From Limnohabitans lacus (lineage in GTDB: Bacteria > Pseudomonadota > Gammaproteobacteria > Burkholderiales > Burkholderiaceae_C): a stretch of DNA of 64,000 bases. Below, one piece after another: positions 7,608 through 17,216 of this stretch (position 1 is its first letter; each line of letters begins with the position of its first letter). Position numbers and translations under genes: made by a program. The notes under the pieces are model-generated. The model searched no databases, was not told where the DNA came from, and saw only the letters and a list, made by a program, of their open reading frames with translations. The stretch covers positions 248,001 through 312,000 of the forward strand of contig NZ_JASGBH010000003.1 of the NCBI RefSeq assembly GCF_030053395.1, given 5' to 3'.

Positions 7608-10600
7608 TTGTCCGACACCCCCCTCCAAATCGAGTTCCCCGAAGGCCTGCCGGTCTCTGCCCGCCGTGACGAGATCATGGCCGCCATGGACCAGCACCAG
7701 GTCATCATCGTCTGCGGTGAGACGGGCTCGGGCAAGACCACGCAGCTGCCCAAGATCGCCCTGACGCTGGGCCGAGGGCGCCTGAATGCCAAGCCGGGCG
7801 AGCGTGGCCGCCTGATTGGCCACACCCAGCCGCGCCGCATTGCGGCCAGCTCGGTGGCCAAGCGTATTGCCGAGGAGCTGAAAACGCCGCTTGGCGAGGT
7901 GGTGGGCTACAAGGTGCGGTTCCAAGACCGCTTGAGCAAAAACGCCTCGGTCAAGCTCATGACCGACGGCATTTTGTTGGCCGAAACGCAGACCGACCCG
8001 CTGCTGCAGGCCTACGACACCATCATCATCGACGAGGCGCACGAACGCAGCCTGAACATCGACTTTTTGCTGGGCTACTTGCGCCAGATTTTGCCGCGCA
8101 GGCCTGACCTCAAAATCGTGGTCACCTCGGCCACCATCGACGCTGACCGTTTTGCCAAGCACTTTGCGTCCCGCAATGGCCCGGCCCCGGTCATCATGGT
8201 GTCGGGGCGGACTTTCCCGGTGGAGCAGCGCTACCGACCGTTTGAAGAATCCCGCGAATACGACCTGAACGACGCGATCGCTGATGGCGTGGACGAACTC
8301 TGGCAAGGCGGGGCAGGGGGCGACATCTTGGTGTTCTTGCCCGGCGAGCGCGAGATCCGCGAAGCGGCCGACCACTTGCGCAAACACCTGTCGCACCAGC
8401 CGCTCACGCGCAACGCGCAGGTGCTGCCGCTGTTTGCCCGCCTGTCGCAGGCCGAGCAAGACCAGGTGTTTGAAAGCTCCAACGGCCGGCGCATCGTGCT
8501 GGCCACCAATGTGGCCGAAACGTCGCTCACGGTGCCCGGCATCCGCTATGTGATCGACGCAGGCACCGCCCGTGTCAAGCGCTACAGCCTGCGCAGCAAG
8601 GTCGAGCAGCTGATGGTCGAGCCGATCAGCCAAGCGGCAGCCAACCAGCGGGCGGGCCGCTGCGGCCGCGTGGCCAACGGCATTTGCATTCGTCTTTATG
8701 ACGAGAAAGACTTTACCGGCCGCCCCCGTTTCACCGATCCAGAAATCTTGCGCTCCTCACTGGCAGGTGTGATCTTGCGCATGAAGAGCCTGCACCTGGG
8801 CGTGGTCGAAGACTTCCCGTTCATCGAAGCGCCGTCCAAACGGGCGATCACCGACGGCTACCAATTGCTGGCCGAGCTGGGCGCGGTGGATGACGACAAC
8901 GAGCTGACGCCGATTGGCAAAGAGCTGGCCCGCCTGCCGCTGGACCCGCGTGTGGGCCGCATGATTTTGGAAGCCCGCCACCGCCAAGCGCTGGACGAAG
9001 TGCTCATCATTGCCAGCGCCATGAGCGTGCAAGACGTGCGCGACCGCCCCCTGGAAGCGCAAGCCCAAGCCGACCAGCAGCACGCCAAGTTTGACGACGA
9101 CAAGAGCGAGTTCACCGGCTACCTGAAGCTGTGGAAGTGGATCAACGACGCCCGTGGTGGGCACGGCACCGCGCACAAACTGAGCAACCGCCAGTACGAA
9201 CAAGTCCTGCGGCAAAGCTTCGTCAACGTGCGCCGCGTGCGCGAGTGGCGCGACACCCACACCCAGCTGCTGACGGTGGTGGCCGAGCACCAATGGCGCA
9301 TCAACACGCAGCCTGCGAGCTACGAGCAACTGCACCTGTCCATGCTGGCGGGTTTGCTGGGCAACGTGGGCTACAAGCTCGACGACGAAGACGTGTACCT
9401 GGGCGCACGCGGCATCAAGTTCCACCGACACCCCGGAGCGCACCTCTCTAAAAAGCCGGGCCGCTGGATCGTGGTGGCCGAGCTGGTGGAGACCACGCGC
9501 CTGTTTGGCCGGGGCATTGCCGCCATCGAGCCGCAGTGGCTGGAGCAGGTCGGTGCGCATTTGCTCAAGAAGCAATTGCTCGACCCGCATTGGGAAAAGA
9601 AATCGGCCGAAGTGGTGGCGCTGGAGCGGGCCACGCTGTATGGCCTGGTGGTCTACAACGGCCGCCGTACGGCCTATGGCCGCATCGACCCGCACGGTGC
9701 GCGAGACATCTTCATCCGCGAAGCGCTGGTGGGCGACCAGTGGGAGACCAAGCTGCCATTTTTGGCCGCCAACCACAAGATGATCGCCAAGGTCGAAGAG
9801 CTGGAGCACAAGTCGCGCCGCCAAGACGTGTTGGTGGACGACGAGCTGATCTACGCCTTCTATGACCAGCAGATTCCACCCGATGTATGCAGCGGTCGCC
9901 TGCTGGAAGACTGGTACCGCCATGAGAGCGCCAAGCAGCCGCGCCTGTTGTTGCTGACCCGCGAAGAGCTGATGCGCCACGAAGCGGCAGGCATCACCAC
10001 GCAGGCCTTCCCCAAACAGATCCGATTGGGTGGCACCGACTGCCAGGCCACTTATCTGCACGAGCCGGGCGATGCCCGTGATGGCGTGACCGTGACCGTA
10101 CCTTTGTTTGTGCTGAACCAAGTCAGCGAAGACCGCTGCGAATGGCTGGTGCCCGGTTTGCTCAAAGACAAAATCCAGGCCCTGCTGAAAAGCCTGCCGC
10201 AGCGCCCGCGCAGCCGCTTTGTGCCGCTGCCCGAATCGGCCACCCGCTTGGCGGCTGAGCTGTCGGCGCCCGAGCTGTTTGGCAGCGGGTCGCTCACCGA
10301 CGTGCTGCTCAAAAAAGTGCGCGACGAAACCAGCTTGGACGTCAAGCGCACCGACTTCAAACACGAGATGCTGAGCCCGCACTTGTTCATGAACCTGCTG
10401 GTGGTGGACGAACACGGCCGCCAGCTGGGCATGGGCCGCAACCTGGGCGCACTCAAAGGCGAGCTTGGCGCCAAAGCGCGTGGCGCGTTTCAGGCGCTGG
10501 CGCAGCTGAAAGTGGCGGCAGCCCCAGCGGGCGCCTCACCTGCGGACTCAAAATCAAATGGGGTCGGATCCCGATTGTCCGAAGGAAATCGGGCTCTGAC

Positions 10601-11513
10601 CCCGATGGATTCCAAGCAAGAATCCAAACGCCAAAACGCCCCGGCCAAACAAGCACCTATCGCCCCCCAGCGCTACACCACCTGGACCTTTGGCGAGCTG
10701 CCCGAGCTGATGGAAATCAGCAAAGGTGGGCAGACCCTGATCGGCTTCCCTGCCTTGGTGGACATGCAAGACGCCGTGACCATCGAAGTCTTTGACGAGC
10801 CCGACGTGGCCGCCAGCAAAAACCGCGCGGGCCTGCGCCGCCTGTTTGCGCTGCAGATCAAAGATGCGCTCAAGTACCTTGAGAAAAACATCCCCGACCT
10901 GCAAAAAATGGCCGTGGCCTACATGCCACTGGGCACCGCCGACGAGCTGAAAACCCAGATCATCGACGTGGCGCTTGACCGAGCCTTCTTGCTCGACCCG
11001 CTGCCCAACGACGAAGCCACCTTCAAGCGCCGCATCGAAGAGGGCCGCGGGCGCTTGACCTTGATTGCCAACGAAGTGGCCCGGCTGGCGGGCAGCATCT
11101 TGCTGGAGTTCGGCGCGGCCACCCGCAAGATCAAGGACACCAAAAACGCCCCCGAAGCGACGGCAGACTGCACAGCGCAACTGCAACGCCTGATGCCCAA
11201 AAACTTCATGGCCGCCACCCCGTGGCCGCAGCTGCAGCACTGCGCCCGTTACCTGAAGGCCGTCACACTGCGCTTGGACAAATACCGCGCCGACCCGGCC
11301 CGCGACGCCCAGCGCCTGACAGAGCTCAAACCCCAAGAGCAACGCTACTGGCGCCTGGTGGCCGAACGCAAAGGCGCGCAAGACGCCCGTATGCTGGAGT
11401 TCCGCTGGCTACTGGAAGAGCTGCGCGTGAGCTTCTTCGCACAAGAACTGCGCACCCCGCAGCCGGTCAGCATCAAGCGGCTGGAGAAGGCTTGGGGGCA
11501 GTTGAATCATTGA
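7608..11513 (+). CDS. hrpA: ATP-dependent RNA helicase HrpA
   Basis: DEAH-box RNA helicase of 1301 residues, matching E. coli HrpA (1300). Walker A GETGSGKT is at residues 37-44 and the DEAH box at 142-145. HA2/OB-fold regions and the large HrpA-specific C-terminal DUF3418 half follow. No ATG precedes the conserved N-terminus. A TTG at 7608 (reading SDTPLQIEFPE after it), with AGAAG about 10 bases upstream, is the best start; a TTG at 7584 is the alternative. A 44-bp REP-like palindrome lies in frame at residues about 985-999, within a low-complexity linker. In E. coli HrpA rescues stalled ribosomes by acting on mRNA. Confidence 0.93.
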   Translation: MSDTPLQIEFPEGLPVSARRDEIMAAMDQHQVIIVCGETGSGKTTQLPKIALTLGRGRLNAKPGERGRLIGHTQPRRIAASSVAKRIAEELKTPLGEVVGYKVRFQDRLSKNASVKLMTDGILLAETQTDPLLQAYDTIIIDEAHERSLNIDFLLGYLRQILPRRPDLKIVVTSATIDADRFAKHFASRNGPAPVIMVSGRTFPVEQRYRPFEESREYDLNDAIADGVDELWQGGAGGDILVFLPGEREIREAADHLRKHLSHQPLTRNAQVLPLFARLSQAEQDQVFESSNGRRIVLATNVAETSLTVPGIRYVIDAGTARVKRYSLRSKVEQLMVEPISQAAANQRAGRCGRVANGICIRLYDEKDFTGRPRFTDPEILRSSLAGVILRMKSLHLGVVEDFPFIEAPSKRAITDGYQLLAELGAVDDDNELTPIGKELARLPLDPRVGRMILEARHRQALDEVLIIASAMSVQDVRDRPLEAQAQADQQHAKFDDDKSEFTGYLKLWKWINDARGGHGTAHKLSNRQYEQVLRQSFVNVRRVREWRDTHTQLLTVVAEHQWRINTQPASYEQLHLSMLAGLLGNVGYKLDDEDVYLGARGIKFHRHPGAHLSKKPGRWIVVAELVETTRLFGRGIAAIEPQWLEQVGAHLLKKQLLDPHWEKKSAEVVALERATLYGLVVYNGRRTAYGRIDPHGARDIFIREALVGDQWETKLPFLAANHKMIAKVEELEHKSRRQDVLVDDELIYAFYDQQIPPDVCSGRLLEDWYRHESAKQPRLLLLTREELMRHEAAGITTQAFPKQIRLGGTDCQATYLHEPGDARDGVTVTVPLFVLNQVSEDRCEWLVPGLLKDKIQALLKSLPQRPRSRFVPLPESATRLAAELSAPELFGSGSLTDVLLKKVRDETSLDVKRTDFKHEMLSPHLFMNLLVVDEHGRQLGMGRNLGALKGELGAKARGAFQALAQLKVAAAPAGASPADSKSNGVGSRLSEGNRALTPMDSKQESKRQNAPAKQAPIAPQRYTTWTFGELPELMEISKGGQTLIGFPALVDMQDAVTIEVFDEPDVAASKNRAGLRRLFALQIKDALKYLEKNIPDLQKMAVAYMPLGTADELKTQIIDVALDRAFLLDPLPNDEATFKRRIEEGRGRLTLIANEVARLAGSILLEFGAATRKIKDTKNAPEATADCTAQLQRLMPKNFMAATPWPQLQHCARYLKAVTLRLDKYRADPARDAQRLTELKPQEQRYWRLVAERKGAQDARMLEFRWLLEELRVSFFAQELRTPQPVSIKRLEKAWGQLNH
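10560..10603. repeat. REP-like palindrome inside hrpA
   Basis: An imperfect inverted repeat of 44 bp. The outer arms are GGGGTC / GACCCC, the inner arms CCCGATT / AATCGGG, with a 10-base loop and a 4-base internal mismatch. The form (GGGGTC ends, inner CCCGATT stem) is like REP elements spread by REP-associated tyrosine transposases. It is translated as part of a linker, and the reading frame is kept. Confidence 0.7.
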
Positions 11514-11598
11514 GCAGATGATCAGCGCGCGAGTTGGTGCCAGATGACGACCGACCCGCCTGTTCAGTCACAGTCAACGACACTTTTTTGGAATCTCC

Positions 11599-13827
11599 AT
11601 GGAAATCAAAGTCAACTTTCTCGACAAACTGCGCCTGGAGGCCAAGTTTGACGACTTCACTGTGCTGGCCGATCAGCCCATTCGCTACAAGGGCGATGGC
11701 TCGGCGCCGGGGCCGTTTGATTATTTTTTGGCGTCTTCCGCTTTGTGCGCCGCGTATTTTGTGAAGTTGTATTGCCAGACGCGCGACATCCCCACCGAGC
11801 ACATCCGTCTGTCGCAAAACAACATCGTGGACCCCGATAACCGCTACCTGCAGACCATCAAGATCCAGGTCGAGTTGCCGGACGATATGTCCGATAAAGA
11901 CCGCCAAGGCATTTTGCGGTCCATCGACCGCTGCACGGTCAAAAAGGCGATTCAAGCGGGCCCCACTTTCATCGTTGAAGCGGTGGACAACCTGGACGCT
12001 GACGCGCAGGCCTTGCTCTCCCTGAGCCCCGATGCGCAGGCGCAGACCCGCATTGCCGGCAAGGACTTGCCGCTGGAGCAGACCATCGCCAACATGACGG
12101 CGGTCTTGGCCAACTTGGGCATCAAGATCGAGATCGCGTCGTGGCGCAACCTGGTGCCCAATGTGTGGTCGCTGCACATCCGCGACGCGCACTCGCCCAT
12201 GTGCTTCACCAACGGCAAGGGCTCGAGCAAAGAGAGCGCCTTGGCCTCGGCGCTGGGTGAATACATCGAGCGACTGAACAACAACCACTTTTACGCGGGT
12301 GTGTTTTTTGGCGAAGACCTCGCGCAGGCCGAGTTTGTGCACGACCCGCAAGAGCGTTGGTTTCAGCCCGGCAAGCGCGACGCGCTGCCCAAAGGCTTGT
12401 TGGACGCGCACTGTTTGGCCATTTACAACCCCGACGGCGAGCTCAAGGCCTCGCACCTGTTCGACACCAACTCGGGCAACCCCTCGCGTGGCATTTGTGC
12501 GCTGCCCTATGTGCGCCAGTCCGACGGTGAGGTGGTGTACTTTCCGTCCAACTTGGTGGAAAACCTGTTTGTGAGCAACGGCATGAGCGCGGGCAACACG
12601 CTGGTCGAAGCGCAGGTGCAGTGCTTGTCGGAGATTTTTGAGCGGGCCGTCAAGCGCGAGATCTTGGAAGGCGAAATGGCCTTGCCCGACGTGCCGCAGG
12701 ACGTGTTGGCCAAGTACCCCGGCATCGTGGCAGGCATTGAGGCCTTGGAAGCGCAGGGCTTTCCGGTCTTGGTCAAAGACGCCTCGCTGGGTGGTGTGTA
12801 CCCGGTGATGTGTGTGACCCTGATGAACCCGCGCACCGGCGGTGTGTTTGCGTCGTTTGGTGCGCACCCCCGCTTGGAGGTGGCGCTGGAGCGCAGCCTG
12901 ACCGAGCTTCTGCAAGGCCGCAGTTTTGAAGGGCTGAACGACTTGCCCGCGCCCACCTTCATCAGCAACGCGGTGACCGAGCCCAACAACTTTGTGGAGC
13001 ACTTCATCGACTCCAGCGGCATCGTGTCGTGGCGGTTTTTCAGCGCCCAGGCTGACCACGAGTTTGTGGAGTGGGACTTTTCGGCGCAGGGCAACGATGC
13101 CACCGCCCAAGAAGCCGCCACGCTGTTTGGCATCTTGCAGGCCATGGGCAAAGAGGCCTATGTGACGGTGCACGACCAACTGGGCGCCACCGCCTGCCGC
13201 ATCTTGGTGCCGGGCTATTCCGAGGTGTACCCGGTCGATGACCTGATTTGGGACAACACCAACAAAGCGCTGTTGTTCCGCGCCGATGTGCTGAACCTGC
13301 ACCGCTTGGACGACGAGGCTTTGGAGGCCTTGTTGGATCGCTTGGAGAACAACGAGCTGGACGATTACCTGGACATCGCCACGCTGATCGGCATCGAGTT
13401 TGACGACAACACGGTGTGGGGGCAGCTGACGGTGATGGAGCTCAAGCTCTTGATTCACCTGGCCTTGCAGCAGCTGGAAGAGGCCCACGACCTGGTGGGC
13501 GCGTTCTTGCAGTACAACGACAACACGGTGGAGCGCCGCTTGTTTTACCAAGCCCTGAACGTGGTGCTGGAAGTCACGCTGGGCGAGGACTTGGACTTGG
13601 CGGACTACGAGCTGAACTTCAGGCGCATGTTTGGCAACGAGCGCATGGATGCGGCCATCGGCTCGGTGGACGGCAGCGTGCGCTTTCATGGCCTCACGCC
13701 CACCAGCCTGCAGCTCGATGGCCTGGACCGGCACCAGCGATTGCTTGACAGCTACAAAAAACTGCACGCAGCGCGCGCGCGCGTGTGGCGGCGAGGCAGG
13801 CCTTGGTCTAAAGCGGCCCACCCATGA
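11599..13827 (+). CDS. ycaO: OsmC domain/YcaO domain fusion protein
   Basis: Protein of 742 residues joining an OsmC-like domain (about 1-140; GDGSAPGPFDYFLASSALCAA motif region) to a YcaO ATP-dependent cyclodehydratase-fold domain (about 165-560) and a helical C-terminal region of the E. coli YcaO type (about 575-720). The YcaO ATP-binding signature is visible as SKESALASALGEYIERL. E. coli YcaO (586 residues) lacks the OsmC part and is linked to RimO-dependent methylthiolation of ribosomal protein S12. YcaO enzymes otherwise activate peptide backbones with ATP. Start ATG 11599 has GGAA 6 bases upstream. No precursor peptide gene or partner dehydrogenase adjoins it, so a stand-alone housekeeping role is more likely than RiPP synthesis. 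Confidence 0.88.
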   Translation: MEIKVNFLDKLRLEAKFDDFTVLADQPIRYKGDGSAPGPFDYFLASSALCAAYFVKLYCQTRDIPTEHIRLSQNNIVDPDNRYLQTIKIQVELPDDMSDKDRQGILRSIDRCTVKKAIQAGPTFIVEAVDNLDADAQALLSLSPDAQAQTRIAGKDLPLEQTIANMTAVLANLGIKIEIASWRNLVPNVWSLHIRDAHSPMCFTNGKGSSKESALASALGEYIERLNNNHFYAGVFFGEDLAQAEFVHDPQERWFQPGKRDALPKGLLDAHCLAIYNPDGELKASHLFDTNSGNPSRGICALPYVRQSDGEVVYFPSNLVENLFVSNGMSAGNTLVEAQVQCLSEIFERAVKREILEGEMALPDVPQDVLAKYPGIVAGIEALEAQGFPVLVKDASLGGVYPVMCVTLMNPRTGGVFASFGAHPRLEVALERSLTELLQGRSFEGLNDLPAPTFISNAVTEPNNFVEHFIDSSGIVSWRFFSAQADHEFVEWDFSAQGNDATAQEAATLFGILQAMGKEAYVTVHDQLGATACRILVPGYSEVYPVDDLIWDNTNKALLFRADVLNLHRLDDEALEALLDRLENNELDDYLDIATLIGIEFDDNTVWGQLTVMELKLLIHLALQQLEEAHDLVGAFLQYNDNTVERRLFYQALNVVLEVTLGEDLDLADYELNFRRMFGNERMDAAIGSVDGSVRFHGLTPTSLQLDGLDRHQRLLDSYKKLHAARARVWRRGRPWSKAAHP

Positions 13828-13828
13828 A

Positions 13829-13852
13829 AAAAGGCACCCGAAGGTGCCTTGG
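13829..13852 (-). terminator. Terminator of the D,D-carboxypeptidase gene
   Basis: Stem AAGGCACC / GGTGCCTT with the stable CGAA (TTCG on the other strand) tetraloop. A T6 run follows on the minus strand only, so it mainly ends the minus-strand gene. Confidence 0.85.
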
Positions 13853-13861
13853 TGTTGGCGT

Positions 13862-15139
13862 TTACTTGCCGAACAACTTCATCAAATGCTGCCAGCCACG
13901 CAGCAAAAAGCCTGCGCGTTCGACTTCGGCTTGCGCCACCAGTGGGGCTTCGCCCACAGGTTTGCCATTGGATGTGGCGATCACTTTGCCGATCACAGCG
14001 CCTTTGGCCACAGGGGCTTCCAGGCCGGGTTTGAGTTCCACGGTGGTTTGCACTTGGGTGCCGCGTGGTACGGTCAAAAGCCACGGTGTGCTCAGGCCTG
14101 CGGCCACGGTGTCGGCTTTGCCGAAGCTGACTTTGGCGGTGCCGACCACGGCCCCGGGCTGAATGGGGGTGGCTTTTTCGAAGCTGCCAAAACCCCAGCC
14201 CAGCAGTGTGCGGGTTTGGTCAGCACGTGCCTGGGCGCTGTGGGTGTTGAGGATGACCGAGACCAAACGCATGTCGTTGCGCTTGGAAGAGGTGACCAAG
14301 CAGTAACCGGCTTCGGCGGTGTGGCCGGTCTTCAGGCCGTCCACGGTGGGGTCGGTGTAGAGCAGGGCGTTGCGGTTGCCTTGCTTGATGCCGTTGTACT
14401 TGAACTCGCGTTCGGCGTAGATGGGGTAGTACTCGGCACCGTCTTTGATGATGGCACGCGCCAAGATGGCCAGGTCACGGGCCGATGATTTGTGCGCCGG
14501 GTCGGGCAAGCCGGTGGGGTTCACAAACTGTGTTTTGCTCATGCCCAGGCGTTGGGCTTCGGCGTTCATCAGTTTGGCAAAGCCTGCTTCGGAGCCGGCC
14601 ATGTGCTCGGCAATCGCTTTGGAGGCATCGTTGCCCGACTGGATGATGATGCCGCGCAGGATGTCGATGACGGTGGCTTGGCTGTTCAGCGGCAGGTACA
14701 TGCACGACTCGGCGCTGGTGCCACGGCACCAGGCGTTTTCGCTCACGGTGACCAGGTCGGTGGGCTTGAGTTTGCCCGCGCGCAGGGCCTGCTCGACGAT
14801 GTAGCTGGTCATCATCTTGGTGAGCGACGCGGGGGGCAGCGCTTCGTCGGCGTTGGCCGAAGCCAGCACTTGGCCAGAGTCGTAGTCCATCAGCAGCCAA
14901 GCTTTGGCGGGCAGCGCAGGGGCGTTGTCTGCCAAGGCGGATTCAGCGGCCAAGGGTGGCAGCGCGTTGGCGGCAGCAGCGGCAGCGGCTTTTTTGCCCG
15001 CACCGGCCTTTTGATGGGCGGCCGGCTTGGTGGCTTTGGGGTTGGCAGCGAAGGTGGCCGAGCAGGGTGTCAAAGCGCCAGCGGCGACGGCGAAAAGGAC
15101 AGGAATGAGGGAGGAGGTCTTGGTTTGCATGGTGTTCAC
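13862..15139 (-). CDS. dacA: D-alanyl-D-alanine carboxypeptidase (PBP5/6 family)
   Basis: Low-molecular-weight penicillin-binding protein that trims the terminal D-Ala from peptidoglycan stem peptides. It has 425 residues. The three active-site motifs are intact: SLTK (Ser105, Lys108), SGN (168-170) and KTG (270-272). A signal peptide occupies about residues 1-32, followed by an unusual Ala/Lys/Pro-rich linker (33-75) before the S11 peptidase domain. A PBP5 C-terminal domain (about 310-400) and a short amphipathic end LLRGWQHLMKLFGK serve as the membrane anchor. The GTG at 15139 has GAGG 8 bases upstream; an ATG three codons later is the alternative. Confidence 0.93.
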   Translation of the reverse strand: MNTMQTKTSSLIPVLFAVAAGALTPCSATFAANPKATKPAAHQKAGAGKKAAAAAAANALPPLAAESALADNAPALPAKAWLLMDYDSGQVLASANADEALPPASLTKMMTSYIVEQALRAGKLKPTDLVTVSENAWCRGTSAESCMYLPLNSQATVIDILRGIIIQSGNDASKAIAEHMAGSEAGFAKLMNAEAQRLGMSKTQFVNPTGLPDPAHKSSARDLAILARAIIKDGAEYYPIYAEREFKYNGIKQGNRNALLYTDPTVDGLKTGHTAEAGYCLVTSSKRNDMRLVSVILNTHSAQARADQTRTLLGWGFGSFEKATPIQPGAVVGTAKVSFGKADTVAAGLSTPWLLTVPRGTQVQTTVELKPGLEAPVAKGAVIGKVIATSNGKPVGEAPLVAQAEVERAGFLLRGWQHLMKLFGK

Positions 15140-15280
15140 GGTCAGAGCCTCGATTGTCGCCGATCAAATTGTCAATTCTGCAAACGGGCGGTCAATTCAA
15201 CCCAGGTGTAATGCCCGCGTCACATCGATCGTCAATGGGCCCAGAAAATGAAGTCCACCACCCGTCACCACAGGAACCTC

Positions 15281-16642
15281 ATGTCAACAGCGCCACCCGC
15301 CAACCCTTTGCTGACCGGGCCGATTTTGCCGATCTTGCTCAGGTTTTCTTTGCCCAATATGGTGGCCATGCTGGCCACGGCGCTGGCAGCTATTGCCGAG
15401 ACCAGTTATGTCGGGCACTTTGGTGCGCCCGCTTTGGCGGGCATGGCGCTGGTGTTTCCCTTTGTGATGTTGCAAACCATGTTGTCGGCCGGGGCCATGG
15501 GCGGTGGGGTGTCATCGGCCGTCAGCCGTGCGTTGGGCGCGGGCGATGCCAGTCGGGCCAATGTGCTGGCCGTGCACGCTTTGTGGATCGGCATGGCGAT
15601 GGGCCTGGCGTTCATGCTGATGATGGAAGTTTGTGGCCCGGCCTTCATGTCGGCGCTGGGCGGCAAGGGAGAGGCGTTGGCCCAGGCGGTGGCGTATGGC
15701 GAGGTGGCTTTCGCAGGCTCGGTGTTCGTTTGGATCGTCAACACGCTGTCGTCGGTCATTCGCGGCAGTGGCAACATGAAAGTGCCTTCGGTGACTTTGT
15801 TTGCGGTGGCCTTGGCGCAGGTCTTGCTGGGCGGCGCTTTGGGCTTGGGCTGGGGGCCGCTGCCTGAATGGGGCATGCGAGGTGTGGCCGCTGGCGGTGT
15901 GCTGGCCAATGCCGCAGGCGCGCTGTATTTATGGGGCTATCTGGCTTCGGGCCGCGGCAAGATCACTTTGCGCATGCGCAGCACAACGCTGCACCGTCAG
16001 CACCTGATGGACATCTTGCGCGTGGGTGCCGTGGCCTGCATTTCGCCGCTTCAGACGGTGTTGATCATTTTGATTTTGACGCGTTTGGTGGCCAGCTTTG
16101 GGACGCAGGCCTTGGCCGGTTATGGCATCGGCACGCGGCTGGAGTTTTTGCTGGTGCCGATTGCGTTTGCGGTGGGTGTGGCCTCGGTGCCCGTGGTGGG
16201 CATGGCGATCGGGGCAGGCAACATTGCCCGTGCGCGCCAAGCGGCTTGGACGGCGGCGGCTGTGGCCACGGTTTTATTGGGTGCGTTGGGGCTGGCCGTC
16301 ACTTGGGTGCCCGACGTGTGGACCACGCTGTACACGCAGGACCCGTCAGTGCGAGAGTCGGCAGCCAGTTACTTTGCGTGGGCCGGACCGTTTTATGGCT
16401 TTTTTGGTTTGGGCTTGTCGCTGTACTTTTCTTCTTTGGGCGCAGGCAAGGCCGTGGGACCGGTCCTTGCCGGTGCGCTGCGCTTGTTGGTGGTGGCTGT
16501 GGGCGGTTCGTTGCTGGCTTATCTGCAAGCACCGGCTTGGATGATCTTTGCCTTGGTGGGTGCAGGCATGGCCGTGTATGGCCTGAGCACCGTGCTCATC
16601 ATCCGCATGACCCCTTGGGGAAATCCTGCTGCCAAGGCGTGA
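15281..16642 (+). CDS. MATE family efflux transporter
   Basis: Twelve-helix multidrug and toxin extrusion type antiporter of 453 residues, exchanging cations (H+ or Na+) for drugs or metabolites. The two six-helix halves are recognisable, with NPLLTGPILPILLRFSLPNM at the N-terminus and a second-half counterpart at about residue 245. ATG 15281 has AGGAA 6 bases upstream and is preferred over an ATG 33 bases earlier. It is convergent with the DUF1003 gene, with a 16-bp gap. The substrate is unknown. Confidence 0.9.
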   Translation: MSTAPPANPLLTGPILPILLRFSLPNMVAMLATALAAIAETSYVGHFGAPALAGMALVFPFVMLQTMLSAGAMGGGVSSAVSRALGAGDASRANVLAVHALWIGMAMGLAFMLMMEVCGPAFMSALGGKGEALAQAVAYGEVAFAGSVFVWIVNTLSSVIRGSGNMKVPSVTLFAVALAQVLLGGALGLGWGPLPEWGMRGVAAGGVLANAAGALYLWGYLASGRGKITLRMRSTTLHRQHLMDILRVGAVACISPLQTVLIILILTRLVASFGTQALAGYGIGTRLEFLLVPIAFAVGVASVPVVGMAIGAGNIARARQAAWTAAAVATVLLGALGLAVTWVPDVWTTLYTQDPSVRESAASYFAWAGPFYGFFGLGLSLYFSSLGAGKAVGPVLAGALRLLVVAVGGSLLAYLQAPAWMIFALVGAGMAVYGLSTVLIIRMTPWGNPAAKA

Positions 16643-16658
16643 GCCCCAGTTCAGGCAC

Positions 16659-17216
16659 CTAGACCTTCTGATCACTCGGTGTTGGCCCTTGCGCTGACAA
16701 GGTTTGTACCTGCCGAGACAGCTCGCGTACAGCTTCGGTCAGGGCCAGGAGTTCTTGCTCTTTCAAAATGTCGATTTTTTCGTGCAGGAGCTCGATTTCG
16801 AGCTCGGCCTTCACGTTGATCTCGTAATCGTTTTGCGCGTGGCGGCGGTCCAGCTCGGATTGGCGGTTTTGACTCATCATGATGGCCGGCGCCGTGTAGG
16901 CCGCTTGGAACGACAGCAGCAAGTTCAGCAAGATGAAGGGGTACGGGTCCCAGGCATGGGGGCCTGTCCACACATTGCCGACAATCCAAAAGACGATGGC
17001 GGTGCTCTGGATGATGATGAAGCGCCAGGAGCCCACGGTGGACGCCACGATGTCGGCCAGCTTTTGGCCGCGCGAGGGCGGCGGCACGTCCAGGTGCTCG
17101 GCGATCAAGATGGGCGCAATGCCGTGCTTTTGCCGATGGGCCTTGCGGTGCTGGCGCAGCAGTTCGAGTTGCTGCACTTCGTATGAGTGCTTGAGATCGG
17201 TGGTGTTTGTCGTCAT
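16659..17216 (-). CDS. DUF1003 membrane protein
   Basis: Protein of 185 residues with two central transmembrane helices around the family core WRFIIIQSTAIVFWI and DPYPFILLNLLLSFQAA, followed by MMSQNRQ and a C-terminal coiled coil (about 120-175) rich in Glu/Leu. DUF1003 proteins are widespread and their biochemical role is not established. ATG 17216 with AGAGG 5 bases upstream is preferred over a GTG at 17258. It stands alone. The 377-bp region before hppD on its upstream side contains a repeat element. Confidence 0.9.
   Translation of the reverse strand: MTTNTTDLKHSYEVQQLELLRQHRKAHRQKHGIAPILIAEHLDVPPPSRGQKLADIVASTVGSWRFIIIQSTAIVFWIVGNVWTGPHAWDPYPFILLNLLLSFQAAYTAPAIMMSQNRQSELDRRHAQNDYEINVKAELEIELLHEKIDILKEQELLALTEAVRELSRQVQTLSAQGPTPSDQKV

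Noticed and set aside
7521..8633. Upstream extension of argA by about 370 codons
   Set aside because: The extension is antisense to hrpA and the family N-terminus begins at the ATG at 7520.
8757..10415. A 552-codon minus-strand frame opposite hrpA
   Set aside because: Same antisense effect; HrpA is clearly conserved in the other strand and the antisense translation matches no family.
11473..13821. A 782-codon open frame on the minus strand opposite the OsmC-YcaO gene
   Set aside because: It mirrors the codon structure of the plus-strand gene, is rich in His/Gln/Val runs typical of antisense frames in GC-rich DNA, and has no recognisable domain.
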